In this document: in pieces, positions 43,782 to 56,796 of the stretch | Layout: every line of letters starts with the position of its first letter | Numbering within the stretch: position 1 is the stretch's first letter | Source of the DNA: Siderastrea siderea | Lineage: Eukaryota > Cnidaria > Anthozoa > Scleractinia > Rhizangiidae | Assembly: GCA_964030785.1 (NCBI GenBank) | Contig: OZ034971.1 | Location: forward strand, 11,026,579-11,090,578 | Direction: 5' to 3' | DNA: 64,000 nt | Program-made: the position numbers and the translations under genes | The notes under the pieces: generated by a model | What the model was told of the DNA's origin: nothing | Seen by the model: the letters and a program-made list of their open reading frames with translations, nothing else | Database searches by the model: none

Positions 43782-45459
43782 CTATTGGAGACAGTGAATA
43801 TCAAACAAAACTCGGTTACAAGGGGCTGCAACCAGATTATAAGCTGTCATTCTGAAAAAATAGGACAGGTAGACGGTTCACTCAAAAATTTGTGGCTTAC
43901 GCAGTGATAAACAATATTAATGCGTGTATGTAACTTGATAAGAAATGTTCCTTTCAAAAAGTTTTCATAGAATCCATCCCTTGAGGTTTATTCTGTGGTC
44001 CTCTACTGGAGCTGTCATTTTTATTAAAATATAGCCCACTAATTACTTACTTGTTGTGGTATTTTAGTTAGCGGTAACTACTCCCATTATTAGGGGTGGC
44101 AAATGGTTTAATACCCAAAATTAGGGTCTCGCAAAATTTCACTTGACTATTAGCATCTCGCAGTCTCCTTTTTTGAGCGATTCTATGCATGTCGGAGTCT
44201 CTACTTTTCGGAAAAACAGTCTCAGAGTCTTTCAACCTAGCCACCTCACAACCCTTTTGCGAAGCAAAAGCGGTGGTGAATACCTTATTTTTACTTGCAC
44301 AGAGCCCATCGCTATTATGCAATTTTTATTTGAAAATTCCGGACATATAATACATCAAAATAAAATCAGCCATTTCATTTCTCTGTATGTGGACGTGTCT
44401 AAAGCATACACGAATCTTGCCAGTAAATATTGAAATGTTCATGTCCACAATATTTATCTAGCTGAAATGTCTGCTTCTCCATAAAAATAACTGCAAAAGA
44501 ATATAGCTAATGGCGTTCCCTGGCATGGGATCTTCCTGGTTTATCTTAATCTTGGAAGGTTTCATGACACAGTAAGTTTTGTAGTCATGTAAGCAACAAT
44601 TTGACAAAACTATATTTAATTCTTAGTTCGGATTGCTTGTTGATTGCCCAGCGTTTAGTCAGAAATGGAAATTTGGCAGTCCTGAAAGCATCTTTACGAT
44701 TATGTTCTTCTTTCTAAAGGAGGGATAAATACAACTATAAATGCAATAACAACTAACAGTACGACTAAATAAAGCTAAAAATAGCTATCAGCTTATAGTC
44801 GTACCGGCAGTTTTGCTATCATAGCAACGACTCGAAAATAAATATTTAACTTACGTTGAGCTTGAATTTACACTATGAAAGTGGAACCAGTTTCGATATT
44901 CGTACATGCAGAAGCATGAAAACGGCAACTAGGTTCAAATGGAAGGTGCAGTTCTACAGAGGTCGACCTCTCCATCTCTGGATACTTTATCTTTGTCTGG
45001 ATACTTTCTCTAGGTTCAAATGAAAGGTATACAGTTCTACAGAGGTCGACCTTGCCATCTCTGGATACTTTCTTTTTGACAATATAATCAGGGGCAACCA
45101 GATTATTAGATTGTTTCAGAACTTTTCAAAGGCATGTTTGTGTAAGCTAATACAGATTGATCTGTTCGTGTTTTTAGCTGAAAATTTAGGCCTCAGAAAA
45201 TTTTAGGAAACAGAACCCTATCCGCCGAATTTCCGAGCTGCTGATGGCTCTCTGAAAAATTGCTAGCTGACCTTGCACTCTAGACGACATATTTGTCCCT
45301 CCGAAAACAATAGGAACTAATAAGTCCTCTTTCAACGAAAGTCCGAGGTGATGTTTCGCAAAAGTAATCTCTAGCTTTCACTGCAATTAAATCCAAATAT
45401 CTCACGCAATTTTAGGCCTTCCAAACAGATACCCGAAACGAAACCGTTGGGTGCCCCTG
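43782..45459. other. Noncoding stretch, unit 2
   Basis: Paralogous to 21151-23640 of unit 1 but about 0.8 kb shorter: from 44930 it joins straight to the 83-bp-period repeats, skipping 22430-23145 of unit 1. No gene recognised. Confidence 0.5.
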
Positions 45460-46360
45460 TGTAATGACCATGCCTGATCCTTCGTCCGGTTTTGGAATAA
45501 TAATGTCGTCACGTCGCATAAGCTGGTTCATGGCTCTCAGTAGTGCCCTTGGTAGTGCTGGTCCTTTACGTTGGATGTCATTGAGTGCAATTGACCGCAG
45601 GGTGGCAGCGGAAAATGTTGGCTCGAGTTTCTAACAGGCCATTTATTATATTTTTTCTTTCTGGTAGAAGTATGCAAAAGAATCGTAGACTACAATCCAG
45701 AGCACGGTCAGTGATTGCTTGAGATCAGCCGCCATTATTTCCCTCATTCTTTAAACCAGATCTTAATTTTTTTTAGCTACACTAACTTGTTCTGGGATTG
45801 AAGGCGTGTCCAGTTTAACCGGAATGAACCAGTATCAATTTCTTCAGAAAGAAGTCAGAGAGGCACATAGATTTTACTTTTACAGATTACAGATTTTGTC
45901 TGCAAGAAAGGTGTTAGACACATAAGGAGTGGCTAGCGATGCCAGCGACCTTGTTTGTTTCTAGAATGTACACAAATGTTCTAGAGGCATTAGAGGGCTT
46001 GAAAACAATGATGAGAATATTTTGATATCAAAATATGTTCTGCCCTGTTTGATCGTCTCGAAGAAGACACTCAGATTCTTGCTGAAAAGGCCTTAATGAA
46101 GCTATCAACCTGACGTCACACCTCTTTGAGCGTCTTTTAGCTGCCACAAAAGACTAAATATTTGGATTCCACAGCTACCTATACGAGAAAGCAGATATTG
46201 TGCCGATGGAAACCCTTGTGGGACCTCCCATGGACATTATGTTTGTGTAATATAAAATGTTCTGTAGTCTTTAAGAGAAAAGTCATTCTGGCTCTACTGT
46301 CCGGTATTGAAATAAGGTTACCATTTGACATGCTACCGTTCCTTGAAAATCAATGATATT
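45460..46360. mobile_element. Decayed reverse transcriptase remnant, unit 2
   Basis: Same two scraps as in unit 1: the complement of 45471-45530 carries the DKG-type block and 46198-46240 the degenerate MG..VGPP block. The 29-bp segment duplicated in unit 1 is single here. Confidence 0.45.
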
Positions 46361-47037
46361 ATCTAAGAAAAGCTAACAGGTATATAGAAACCCACCAACA
46401 CTGGACTTTTATGACATTACCTGAGTGTTATAGTGGATTTTTTTTCACAGAAAAGATATGTTTAACCGAGCGTACCGCGTATGACGTCACCATGGAAATA
46501 TTTCCCTGACGAGACAGACAACCTAAAATCGACCATTCTCTTATCTAACTTACCATCGCGAGTTTTTTCAGTCTTTCGAGAAAAACACATGTACATGATA
46601 CTCAGACAAACCCTCAAGTAAAAAAAAAAAAAAACATGAAAACATTTTATCACAACGGCGGACATCTTTCGTAGAAAAAGGCCTTGTTTGGCATGGAATT
46701 TTATCAGTCTAGTCCGGTCGAAAGATTGTCATGAGGTCAAAACTAATAACAAGATTTAAAACGGCAGATATTCAATGAACAATGTGCTGCTTGCAATTTT
46801 CAAGGTGACCTGTGTTTTGTGGGTTATGACTGCTTCAAGGTCCCGAGACTTGACGGTCCGTATTGCACAACCGGTGACTTATTGGCAAACAGTTTACAGA
46901 AAAAGCACCGTAAAAGAACTCAAGAAAACGGACTGTAAAGTGACACCATAGGAACAAAAGTTATTACTTCAAGTCAATTTTAAAAAAAAGCAAGTTCGTG
47001 ATAATCAAATGTAAAAAGATTAAACGACCTTCTGACA
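46361..47037. other. Upstream region of homeobox copy 3
   Basis: Aligns with 24601-25274 of unit 1. The ~536 bp that follow there are missing, with ttctga at both edges. No gene recognised. Confidence 0.55.
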
Positions 47038-47148
47038 TGAAAAACGTCATTTAAGAGTTGGCGACCTTCTATGCCTTCAAAGAGAGATGCCGTTCCAAAG
47101 GAGCGACCGTACTTCACACACCCAAGGTAACCACAGTTGGCTAAGAAG
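47038..47148 (+). promoter_or_regulatory. Conserved 5' flank / presumptive 5' UTR of homeobox copy 3
   Basis: Matches the 111 bases before copy 2, including aacgtcatttaagag and the AAGAAGATGG start context. DNA farther upstream differs because of the ~536-bp gap. Confidence 0.45.
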
Positions 47149-49226
47149 ATGGCGTCGAGAGATGGCACTATTGTAGCTTTTCGTCATGTTAACCCTCCAA
47201 GCTGTGGACCAAATAGCTCGTTTTCAATAAGGCGAATTTTAGATCTCCCAGAAGATAACGTAAAAGAGTGTACCTCATCTTCAAGTAACAGTTCACCAGC
47301 CGAGAGTTGCACTGTTTCCTTTCCGTTTATCCCTCGAGCAGCTCGTCCCATGGTACACCATTATGGTGATGATGTACCATGCAGTGGACTCATAAATTGG
47401 AAGGGTTTCGGTCTCAAGCCTTATACTCATGATTGGGGTTATGCCGGACCGTTTCCTTTTAGTGACCAAGGATTTCCATTTGGTAAGTGAATCAGGGTGT
47501 TGTTTCTGACGTCCATGTTATGCTTTCTGCAGAAAGACAATGCAACAGTTCAGTTTTCTTGTGCTGTTCTTTTGGGACTAGGGTAAGCTGATTACTGCTA
47601 GTTTCACATTTCGTTTCATTTACAAACCGTTAAAAACAAACAGGGGGATTTTAAAAGCAGTTTCATCGGAGGCAGTTACAGGCTCATTGACACAATTTGA
47701 CCACGTTTGCGCCGTCTTTTTTGTTAGTACGATCACAAAAGGGAGACTTTCAAACTTAGTCGCCAATCAAAATTCTTTTAGTTATGGTTACGGCAGAAGA
47801 TTGATAATTTCAAGGGGAACGAAATCTCTTCGAAATATGTATTACTTTTAAAAAGGAATAGAGATCTTTCACACGGGACAAGTTTATGCCACATAGAAAG
47901 AATTTTCTCAAAGTTAAGTTCCATCCACAGAAAAAATATTGGCGTTGCTGTCTTTGAGTGTCGTTGAGAAGTCTGACCTGCCATTTTCAGTGTTGAATTC
48001 TTTTTTTTTTATAAAGTTATGAATATTTAAAGACAACTCTATTTTTAAATCTGTTATCAGCTCCCGCCATGTGCATACACTTTGACCAATACTGCTGCAC
48101 TTGTCCATCTCTTATGTTAGCGTAAAAGTTGCTCTTTTCAAAACAATTACAATTATACTGAAATAGGTGCTTAGCAACTCATCATTACATAATGAAATTT
48201 GAATTTGAGATAGAAGTGTGACAGTTCACAAGCCTGCGTGTTTAACTAATGAAAATATATTATATACATATATACTCATAAAAAAAAAATAAAAATATAC
48301 TATTCAGCTTTCTGCAACTTTTTGTAGTCTCATCTCTAAATAAAGGATCGCCAGATAGATTGCTCACGACAATAATTCTGACTAATAAGCTTTTGTTACC
48401 TACATATTTTATTTACCATATTGCAAACTTGAACTCTTAATTTAACGAGCCTGATCTTCTTAGAAAGATCGAAGGTCACGGCTCTACTTGCAAATTATTT
48501 TAATTTAACTGGACTCCAATATATCGATTTGTTCTTACAGACAACCAAGACCAGAGTAATTTTATTTTAACGTGTTGTTATTGTAGCTCATTACTTGTTC
48601 ATTCTTCGCATTCGTTTTGAGAAGTTAATTTTTTCAGTTCTTCAACAACAGCCTACATAAAAAAGGCGACAACACGTATAAGTCTCCCTTGTTTGGCCTC
48701 GGTTGAACTTGCAATGAGAAAATTCCCCATAACTTTCCATTCACTTTCCACTCAGGTCTGATGAAATTATTTCATTCTTTTCTCACCTTTATTGCTTCTT
48801 GATTTAGAAATCTTTCAGAAGAAGAGAAGACGTCCCATGCGAAAGACGAAGCAGCGTCCATTGTTTTCACCACACCAAATTCAAACCATGGAAAAAGAAT
48901 TCGCCAAACAGCGGTACGTATCGAAGGACAGGCGAGCTCAGCTAGCTTTAGAGATAAACCTTACTAAAACTCAAGTCAAAACCTGGTTCCAAAATCGACG
49001 AACAAAGTGGAAAAAGGAAACTAAAGGTGAAGCAAGTACAGTCTCAAGGCGCCGCTCCCAGGGAGAAATGGGCCATGTTTTCCTCGCAATGCAGAGCACG
49101 CTTAGTCTTTTTTACCAGAAGACATCCGTTGTTGATTCACGTGTTATTCCGTACGGTGTTTTGCCACAGTATTGTACTGAAGCTATGGTTCCTACTATCG
49201 GATTTAAAGGTTCATTTGTTTCATAG
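47149..49226 (+). CDS. Homeobox gene copy 3, complete two-exon gene
   Basis: A 250-residue paralogue of copy 2. Exon 1 is 47149-47482 (donor g/gtaagt), exon 2 48808-49226 (acceptor gatttag/), intron 1325 bp, phase 1. The in-frame TTG upstream at 47137 is not used; the ATG at 47149 matches copy 2. The eh1-like FSIRRIL is unchanged. Homeodomain residues 124-183 are intact with Gln50, Asn51 and Thr47; Glu28 of copies 1 and 2 is Lys here, and the basic run reads MRKTKQR. Exon 1 lacks two residues of copy 2 (the DQ before ECTSS). The tail varies most (YQKTSVVDSRV against YQDVNISVDSRV). All three readable copies keep open frames, so they have probably been under selection. Role as for copy 2; separate expression is possible. 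Confidence 0.92.
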
Positions 49227-49375
49227 CTTACAGATGAGTACAAGCACGATTTTGTTTGCTGTATTAAGTCGTACACTTGGCATTGTTAAGTTCAAATTTA
49301 TTTTAATTAGAAGTTCGTTTATGGTTTTCTTATGAAGTAGATTGATATAAGAAATATGTACAAGTTTAGAAACTT

Positions 49376-49381
49376 AATAAA
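49376..49381 (+). other. Candidate polyadenylation signal AATAAA, homeobox copy 3
   Basis: AATAAA 150 bases after the stop, followed by cttttttgcagg, as in copy 2. Confidence 0.5.
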
Positions 49382-49598
49382 CTTTTTTGCAGGTCAGTTT
49401 TGTATACATTATCAACTCTACCCATACTTCATATTTATCACAGAAGTTGGTACAATTTAAGTATCGCCTAGGTCAGAATTCAACTCAATGCATCCAATCC
49501 GTTTTAATATTTATCGTCAAGTATCGTGCTTAACATTGCCAGGGTAAACAGTTTATATTTACCGGCCTTCTTCGCTGAAAATAGGAATGGAATGCCCT

Positions 49599-49830
49599 TG
49601 AACAAACTTGGTTCCCTGAAAATCGATGAGCAAAGTGGAAAAAGGAAACAACAGATAAAGTGAGTACTACCTCAAGGCGCTCCCACAGATAAATAGAACT
49701 TGTTTTGCTTGCAATGCAGGGCACACGAAGTCCTATTTACAGAAACATACGCGTCGACTCACGTGATAATCCGTTCAGAGTTTTTGCACGGCGCTGAACC
49801 TACGTTTCTTACTGCCGACTTTAAAAGTTC
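49599..49830 (+). pseudogene. Decayed extra homeobox exon 2 after copy 3
   Basis: Recognisable from aacaaacttggttccctgaa and aaagtggaaaaaggaaacaa to the tail tactgccgactttaaaag. Stops interrupt the frame. The stretch after 49830 (gccgctcgccgctcgaatat) is unique to this unit. Confidence 0.78.
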
Positions 49831-52800
49831 GCCGCTCGCCGCTCGAATATCGCGCTCGTGGCTTTGCAGTTCGTCCAGTACGGATTCTAGGGCAAAAGAG
49901 AGACTGCTTGCAGTCTATTAAAAACAAAACACAATCGTTGTATGTTTCATTTAGTGGTACACGTATACCAAGAACAAAATGTTCCAGAATTTCCTTTTAA
50001 GTTTCTCTTATTGAGTAGACTGATACTAGGGAAATGCACAAGTTTAGATCCTTAGTTCTGAAGGTTTTGTATATTATCAAGTATACCCAGTACTTCATAC
50101 TTATCAGTGAGGTTCGCACAAGTTTATTGGCCGGAAATCAGAAAATCAACCCAGTGCAACCAAACCGTCTGTATTATTTTTCGTCGAATTCATATACGTG
50201 CTGCTAAGTATGTGTCAAAAGGTAAAGAGTTTATATTTCTCCCTTCTGTACAGTGTTTCGACGGCCTCAAACAGGATTTCTTCTCAACCGACATGACATG
50301 CTAGCACGTCTATAAGTAATCTCTTGCTGCTTGTAATCTAGCAAGTTATTGATTGTTGCCTTATATGACAAGGTCTGTTTTGCTATAGTCGCTTTTTCGT
50401 TTTAAGCCTGCAAACCTTACGACGAGGAAAAAAACAGTAGTAGTAGTACTCGCACCTATTTCACACCTACCATTATAAATTGTATAATAAATTTTTAATT
50501 GTTGTAGTCATCAGAGCAAGTTTGCTTCCAAGATCATCAGCTTTGTTATGGTACAAATTAAACGCAGGAAAAGATTTTTAACGAGTGTCAAGCGCTTCCA
50601 AAATGTATTAAATTCTGATGGTAGATCTTAAAAAGGAGTGGCGTATACTAGTTTAGCAACTATCACTACACAGCGTAACTTGAAAACATAAAGCAGGATA
50701 TAAGGTTTAAAAAACAAACATTTTACTGTTGTTGTTATTTCCTAATGGTTATGCACTGATTTTCCTTACGATTTGGAGGAAATATCTGATGTTTTCAAAC
50801 CATCATTCATATTTTTGTTCAACGTAAGCTTGAGTTCTGTTCTTTTACCCAGATCAACAACGTCTGCTGGGTGTTTGACTTGCATACTCTTTACTTGTAA
50901 CAGCTACAAACTGTTCATCTTCCTTGCATTAAAGATCCTGGAACAAAGCCAGCAATACAACTGGGCGGAATGTGTTTCCGTAGATATATTTATCTTTTTT
51001 TTTATTTAGACAAATGGTTTTGTTCTTCCTCATCAGACGGAAACTCTGACATTCCATTTGGCATATGAAACCCGCACTTCATGTTTAGGATAAGAGACAG
51101 ACGGAATTTTGGTCGGACGTTAAAGGAAGTCACCTAAAGTAAAGATTGTTTTCAAAGCATGTGATTTCTGTTTACATAAGAAGATATTGTAGTTGAGGAA
51201 ATGGTCAAAGCTATTGTACTCAGACAGGACTCACCAATCTGCAAAAAGACAGGTGGTCTCTTTATGTGCCCCCCTTCCCCCACCTTAAAAGATGGTGTCT
51301 TGTTTGGATAGCCCCCACTCTATCAGGAGTAGAAACTAGGAAAAAGATTCAAACCTCCTTGTGCCATTTCTCCAGCAATGCAAGCTTCGTGCACGCCTAA
51401 TATGAAAGTCTCAACTCAAATTTTGAGGCCAATAAATTTTGTCCATTTGGCTAATCAGACAGGTGGTATCTTGCATAGCCCCCCTACCCCTACACAAGGT
51501 GGGTCCTCATCGAGTACACTTGTGATGACCACTTCCTTTGGAAAGGTTTATTCTTGAGGATTATTTGCATGCACATGTATGTCATTTATTGGAATTGGGG
51601 TGTGCTTACAATGCTCCTCAAGGAACTCTTTTTCGCCATTTCCTTGTTACTTTTTCCATCTTTATTAAAAAAAGTATTTTGTGAGTGGGTAATCATGTGG
51701 AGACGACGGTTTCAAGGTCAAGATTTCAGTGAGAACCCAGCTCCTCAAAAATTACACTGTGAGAGGTCCTGTGAGGTCTTCTTACCTTAGGATTTTGGAT
51801 CAGTTAAAATGGTGTCAACACCAATACTATAAGTAGCTCTATAGTAGCCTTGTATCATATTTACATGTACTTTTAATTAATTTGTTACCTTGCCGTGCAT
51901 TCACCCTGTGTTAGATAACGGAATGATCTACTTCTTATCAACTAGCCCTAAGTAGTCATGTTTTAACAAGTTAATATTGAAGAAAGAAAGATGGTAAATT
52001 TTTATTCAGTTTACCACGTTTGTGATTTTATGGGACAATGCTATGGTTTATAGTGATCACTGGCAAAAATTCGCTGTGTAATAACTAGGTGAGTGTTGTT
52101 CGAAGGAGGTAAATAAAAAAGAGACACAATGGCAGAACTAAACGGAATGTAGGCAGGAGCCCATGAGCTCCTCGTTTAATCGGTCAATATGCCAGCAGAC
52201 AGATAATAGACCACCCCGCCACTCACTATGGACACAGTACGACAATGAGCGCTGACGGCCATGCTTGCACTCATTCACAGAAAGTTTAATTTAAAAAATC
52301 ATGCCTTCTTTTTGGCGCCATAATCTTGTAAATAGAACAGAAATCTCCTACAGCTTGTTGGCCTCCAATGGTTTCCATACAGTGATAATTGCTGGACTTT
52401 TCACTGGCTTTTGTGCAAACAGACATTACTAATGCATTCGATTCGCTCCACCGCATGCGCAGAAATGGACTTTTGGAGTGCACGTTATTCACCCGTGCGG
52501 ATTGGTGGAAAACGACGGTCTGATCATTTCATTTCAGTCTAGTAACTTCTTATTTATTTATTTTAACAATTATTTGTATCGCTATGTTCAGAGAATTACA
52601 GAGGACCTTGGATATTTTTTCCCACAAGCCTTCTCTCCCCCCACCAGTTCTAAAACAAAATATAGCCACGAAATAATACGCTACACGTTAAAACCGCCTT
52701 AAAACTATTTATAAACCTATAAATTCTGCCCGTTACAAACCCTCGGACGTATCTGAGATGGGATGTTTTGAGCTTTAACACACGTGCTTAGAAAAAGGCG

Positions 52801-53795
52801 CAGCAGTGTACAGTGCGGCAAATGATGCCCGACCGCAAATGATCCCCAAATTGGACGGCGAATGATCCGCTGAAAAATCGGAATGTCGCGGGCGGAAGAA
52901 GTTAGAATGATCTCTCATACAAGTGGTACTGAGCGCCAGTCGAGAGAAAATGACGACCGATTTCGCCAACCAGCTCCATAGGCTAAGAAACTACTTACAA
53001 ATCATCGATGTCGAGGAAAATTTATTTATCTTGGGTGGTCCACGTTTCCTTCTGGGGCAACGTTCTGTAGAAAATAAATGGACTCATCTTAAATTTGCAA
53101 CACAGAGTTCTCTGTTTACTCAGTTGTGTAACCAGCTCGGCGCAACAATCCACGTGCACATTTTGAAAAGTTGCGCACAGGTAGTCCAAGCTCAAAATAT
53201 GGGCGTTGGTGCCGCTGCGTAACCTTCGAAATATAAGGATTTGTATGGGGAAAAATTGTCCCTAAAACCTCAAAATAAGAAAGAATTTTAAATGGAAACG
53301 GCTTACCTTGCTGCAGTTGTATGTTTCTTTGTTTCCTGTGTGGTTCCTAAACCGATTTATGGCCATTTATTGGGTAGGTTTAGCTGAAGCAGTTTGCTCT
53401 CTCCGACTAAAAGAGGTGCTAAAGACAACAAAAAAGAAACCCTGCCAAAGACAACAAAGTTGGGAGGGGTGTAGCCCGCCTAGCAGACGTAAACGGGGGA
53501 GGGGAAAGGAACCGAGAACGCGGGAGAAAAATGGGATCTGGGGGCTATAATCCCCCAGTCCCCCATTTTTTTCGCGCATACCTGGCAGTTCCGTTCCTGG
53601 TCGATTGTGGTCAATTTCGAGCCCTCGTGCATTTGTAGCTGTCGCAAAGCAGAAACACAGAAGTGTTTAACATTTCCGGGGGACTCACGCAACAAGAAGA
53701 TTCCTAAAAACGCTGAAATCGCGGTATCAACAACACTCACTAAACTAAACTGAAGTTCAAAGTAAGCCAAAATCCCATAGATTTATTGTACTTTC
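49831..53795. other. Unit 3 noncoding stretch downstream of homeobox copy 3
   Basis: Paralogous to 996-5000 in unit 1 and 28600-31080 in unit 2, with a private MITE (51196-51537). A C-rich stretch at 53461-53570 (gggaggggtgtagcccgcct and its near-mirror) is private too. No gene recognised. Confidence 0.55.
51196..51537. mobile_element. MITE, 342 bp, TTG target duplication
   Basis: Inverted ends: left aggaaatggtcaaagctatt ... gtactc; complement of right aggaagtggtcatcacaagt ... gtactc. TTG flanks it (51193-51195 and 51538-51540). Unit 2 near 29838 shows the empty site, tagttggaaaggttt. No coding capacity. Confidence 0.82.
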
Positions 53796-53899
53796 AGCTT
53801 TCAAAACCAACAAAATTTGAGTCTTTAATGTAAACATCGAGCGCATAAAATAGCTTTCAGAGCCCGAAAAGTAATCGAGACTTTCGAGAAACGGGCCCC
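53796..53899. mobile_element. Half copy of the ggggcccgtttctcga MITE
   Basis: Matches the complement of the left half of the MITE at 15006-15244, ending gagaaacgggcccc. The other half is missing, and unit 3 DNA resumes at the point paralogous to about 36300 in unit 2, so a deletion used this element as an edge. Confidence 0.75.
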
Positions 53900-53999
53900 T
53901 GTTTCGCTGTTGTGTTGAAGTCTGATTGTTTATTGTCCTTTCAATTTTTTGTAATACGTCATTGTTCATCAAAACATCCGCAATACCAAGAAACTATTC

Positions 54000-54666
54000 C
54001 CTGCTAGCAGAGGCCCCTTTTCCTTTGTATTTGCTGAGCTGACGGGCGGGACGAAAAGGGACCTCTGCCATGGGTCGAAATGAACTGTGTTGAGCATGCG
54101 CCACGGTTACTTAGCGACCGAAACGTCACGTGATGCTTTTAGCACGTGATCAGCTGACGACTGCCACCTTTCTAAATTAGCGCGCCAAAAAACACCTGCA
54201 CAGTTTTGTTGTCGTGAATGGCGAGTTCACCAAAACCCTAAAAAAAGTAGACAGTTCGTCTAGAGATAGTTGTTGTCTAATCTACGGTATTAATTTCAAG
54301 TTATCTGGACAAGGAAGCTTTTTTAACATGACCACAACTCCAGGAATCAAAAAGAAATTAACCCATTGAAGGCTGCGTGTTTTATGATCGCTTCACTAAA
54401 TTAGCAGTTGGTAATAAACAAACCATGTGCAGTACGAAAGGACAATTTAAAGGTTCGAAAAAACAACACTCACTTGATCTAGAATAGATAAAATTTCTTA
54501 CTTTTAAATAAAATACACCAGTTGTCAATTAAGAATTATACAATCTAAAAGTCAAAATTTTGAAAATTCCCGCAAGAGATTTCTCATGCTGTCTCGCGCG
54601 TGAAATCAAACCACAACAGAGCATTTGTGTCTGTTTAACTCGTAGAAGTGCTGGAGCATTTCAAAT
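54000..54666. other. Unique 0.67-kb stretch at the duplication junction
   Basis: Not found elsewhere in the window. It starts with an inverted pair (tagcagaggccccttttcct against the complement of cgaaaagggacctctgcc) like a MITE end, then GC-rich DNA with two GCACGTGAT/ACGTGATG-type words, then AT-rich DNA with no gene. It replaces the ~1.5 kb found in unit 2 at 36395-37940. Confidence 0.65.
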
Positions 54667-54690
54667 GATAAATCAGGGTTGGCAACGGCA

Positions 54691-55130
54691 GCAACCGTTG
54701 GCGATCTTTAGTGATCGTTAGTGATCGTCGGTGATCGTTATTGATCGTAGGTAATAGCAATTCATTGTTGGTAATTATTAGCAATCGTTAGCGATAGTTG
54801 TTACTGTTAGCGATCGTTGGTGATCGTTAGTTACCGTTAGTGATCGTTAGCGATCGTAAGTGATCGTTGGTGACCGTTAGCGACTATTGGTGAAAGTTGG
54901 CGATCGTTGGTGATTGTTAGCGACCTTCAGCGATCATATGAAAACCAGCCTTCAGTGTAAAGTTTTCAGCTGAGGGGTGCGATATGCCTACCCTGCCCTA
55001 CAACTTAACAAACAAAGTGATCGTTAGCGATCGCTAGTGATCGTTGGTGATCGTTAGCGATCGTTAGTGATCTTTGGTGATCGTTAGCGATTGTTAGTGA
55101 AAGTTGGCGATCGTCGGTCATTGTTAGCGA
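54691..55130 (+). repeat. GATCGTTAG minisatellite, second copy
   Basis: Same array as 37965-38404, with the same order of variant units. Confidence 0.9.
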
Positions 55131-55538
55131 CCTTTCAGTGAGTAGCGATCATATGAAAACCAGCCTTCAGTGTAAAGTTTTCAGCTGAGGGGTGTGACAT
55201 TCCTTCCCTGCCCTGCAAGTTAACAAATGGGCCAGTGATTGATACTACTACAAAAACACCTGAAAAAGCAAGTACGAGAGTTGTTTGTGTCGGTTTAGAA
55301 TACAGCACTATAACACTACACAGCAACGGCACATCCTCTGTCATCCACCGCCAATACTCGGGGGAGGGGTAACAGGGGCGAAGTATTCATGTACTCTTAG
55401 GTCTGGTAAATGAGCCTGCAAACAGAAATAACCACGTGAACATCACTGCAGTGACACTAATTAATGTACGTGAGGTGTTTATGACTGGAGACATAAATCA
55501 CGTTAGGAAGCCAACAACAAATAACGTGAACAAGAAAT

Positions 55539-55616
55539 CACGTGAATACGGAGGAGTCAACAAGAAATCACGTGAATAAGGAAGGGCCATCAATAAATCA
55601 CGTGAATTTGGACGAG
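55539..55616. repeat. 30-bp repeats with CACGTG, unit 3
   Basis: CACGTG at 55539, 55569 and 55599; identical to the array at 38813-38890. Confidence 0.72.
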
Positions 55617-56162
55617 TCAACATGTGACTTATAAGAGTTGGCAGCGTCAGGACACCAAATACGGAATGTGGCAATTTAAACGAAAGATTGTCAACAGGTA
55701 CATTGGGTCAAACACACGTAGCCACGTGAAAAAACAGAAAGGGCTTCGTACACGAACAAAGAGTAGTACAAAACGTCACATTTACGACATTTTAACCAGC
55801 GGAGCATCACATGAAAATATAAGGAACCATGGAGGCGATCACGTGAACTAAGGCAGTGGCCGCATGAATTATTAGCTACGCTTCATCCAGGAGTGTACTC
55901 TGAAAAACAGGAGTGAAATAAAATGACCAAATAAAATGCAATAGTTACCCTGAGTTTCCTTGTTCCTGCTTTTGTGATGAGCTGACAGTCGAAAAGTTCC
56001 ACTCTTTTAAGTTGATGGCAATTACTAATGGCGTTAAAAGGTAAAAAGTTTTGATAGTGACAACTTACTATTTTTGATAAATTTACTTATGTCATTGGAT
56101 TAAAACACGTTCCGTCTGATTTTCTTATTACCGACAATCACTGTGAAGCTATCATACTCTAA

Positions 56163-56796
56163 AAAAAAAAAATCACGGGCATTGTGCAGAGGTGAAAGCA
56201 CTCGCCTGATACATGCAAGCGTGACCCAGGCCCGGGGGGGGGCGCACTCAGCAGATGCTCGGGTAGGGAGGTGCGACCCGGGTGTTTATACCCTGACCAT
56301 GTTTAAGACACAAATCTCTCATTTTGCTACCCTATTTAAGACAGAATCTCACAGTTTTTGTATCCTGTCTACAACATTTAACCCAACATCATACCCTCTT
56401 TCTGGCTAGAATGGACCAGTCAGAGACTGTTTCTTATTTCAATACTGTAGATTTATAAACTGGTAAAAATTCGGCTTGTGATGAGGTTTCTGCAAGTTGA
56501 CGAATACATAAGGTCATGTAGCGATACCCTGTTTAAGACAGAAATTGATGAAATCGATGCTCGTTCAAGACAAAACCCTCTGAAAACCATACCCTATCGG
56601 GCCGCACGTCCCCATTAAGGCCATCTAAGGGAGTAACCCCCCTCCCCCCTCCCTGGGACCCGATATATACGTAATTGGACACCATATGTGGCTTGAGTTT
56701 GTTGTTGGTCCTCTTCCTTGTTCTGAGTGATTCTCTCAGAGTCCTACAGCTTTCCTACCTCCTCAAACACCAACATTTCTAAATACCCTATCCGAG
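56163..56796 (+). mobile_element. SINE with nested G-run element (56229-56662), unit 3
   Basis: Duplicate of 39437-40070, same nested insertion. Confidence 0.72.

Larger units (their letters stand above)
37941..54666 (+). repeat. 16,726-bp tandem duplication, first copy
   Basis: This segment holds the minisatellite, E-box repeats, SINE, FBXL fragment, RT remnant, homeobox copy 3 and unit 3 downstream DNA. It begins gataaatcagggttggcaac at 37941, and the same string starts the second copy at 54667. Upstream flanks differ completely (ggtcgctaac against catttcaaat), so the breakpoint is sharp. Confidence 0.88.

Noticed and set aside
47137..47148. An N-terminal extension of homeobox copy 3 from TTG
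   Set aside because: Copy 2 starts at the matching ATG; the TTG has no counterpart there.
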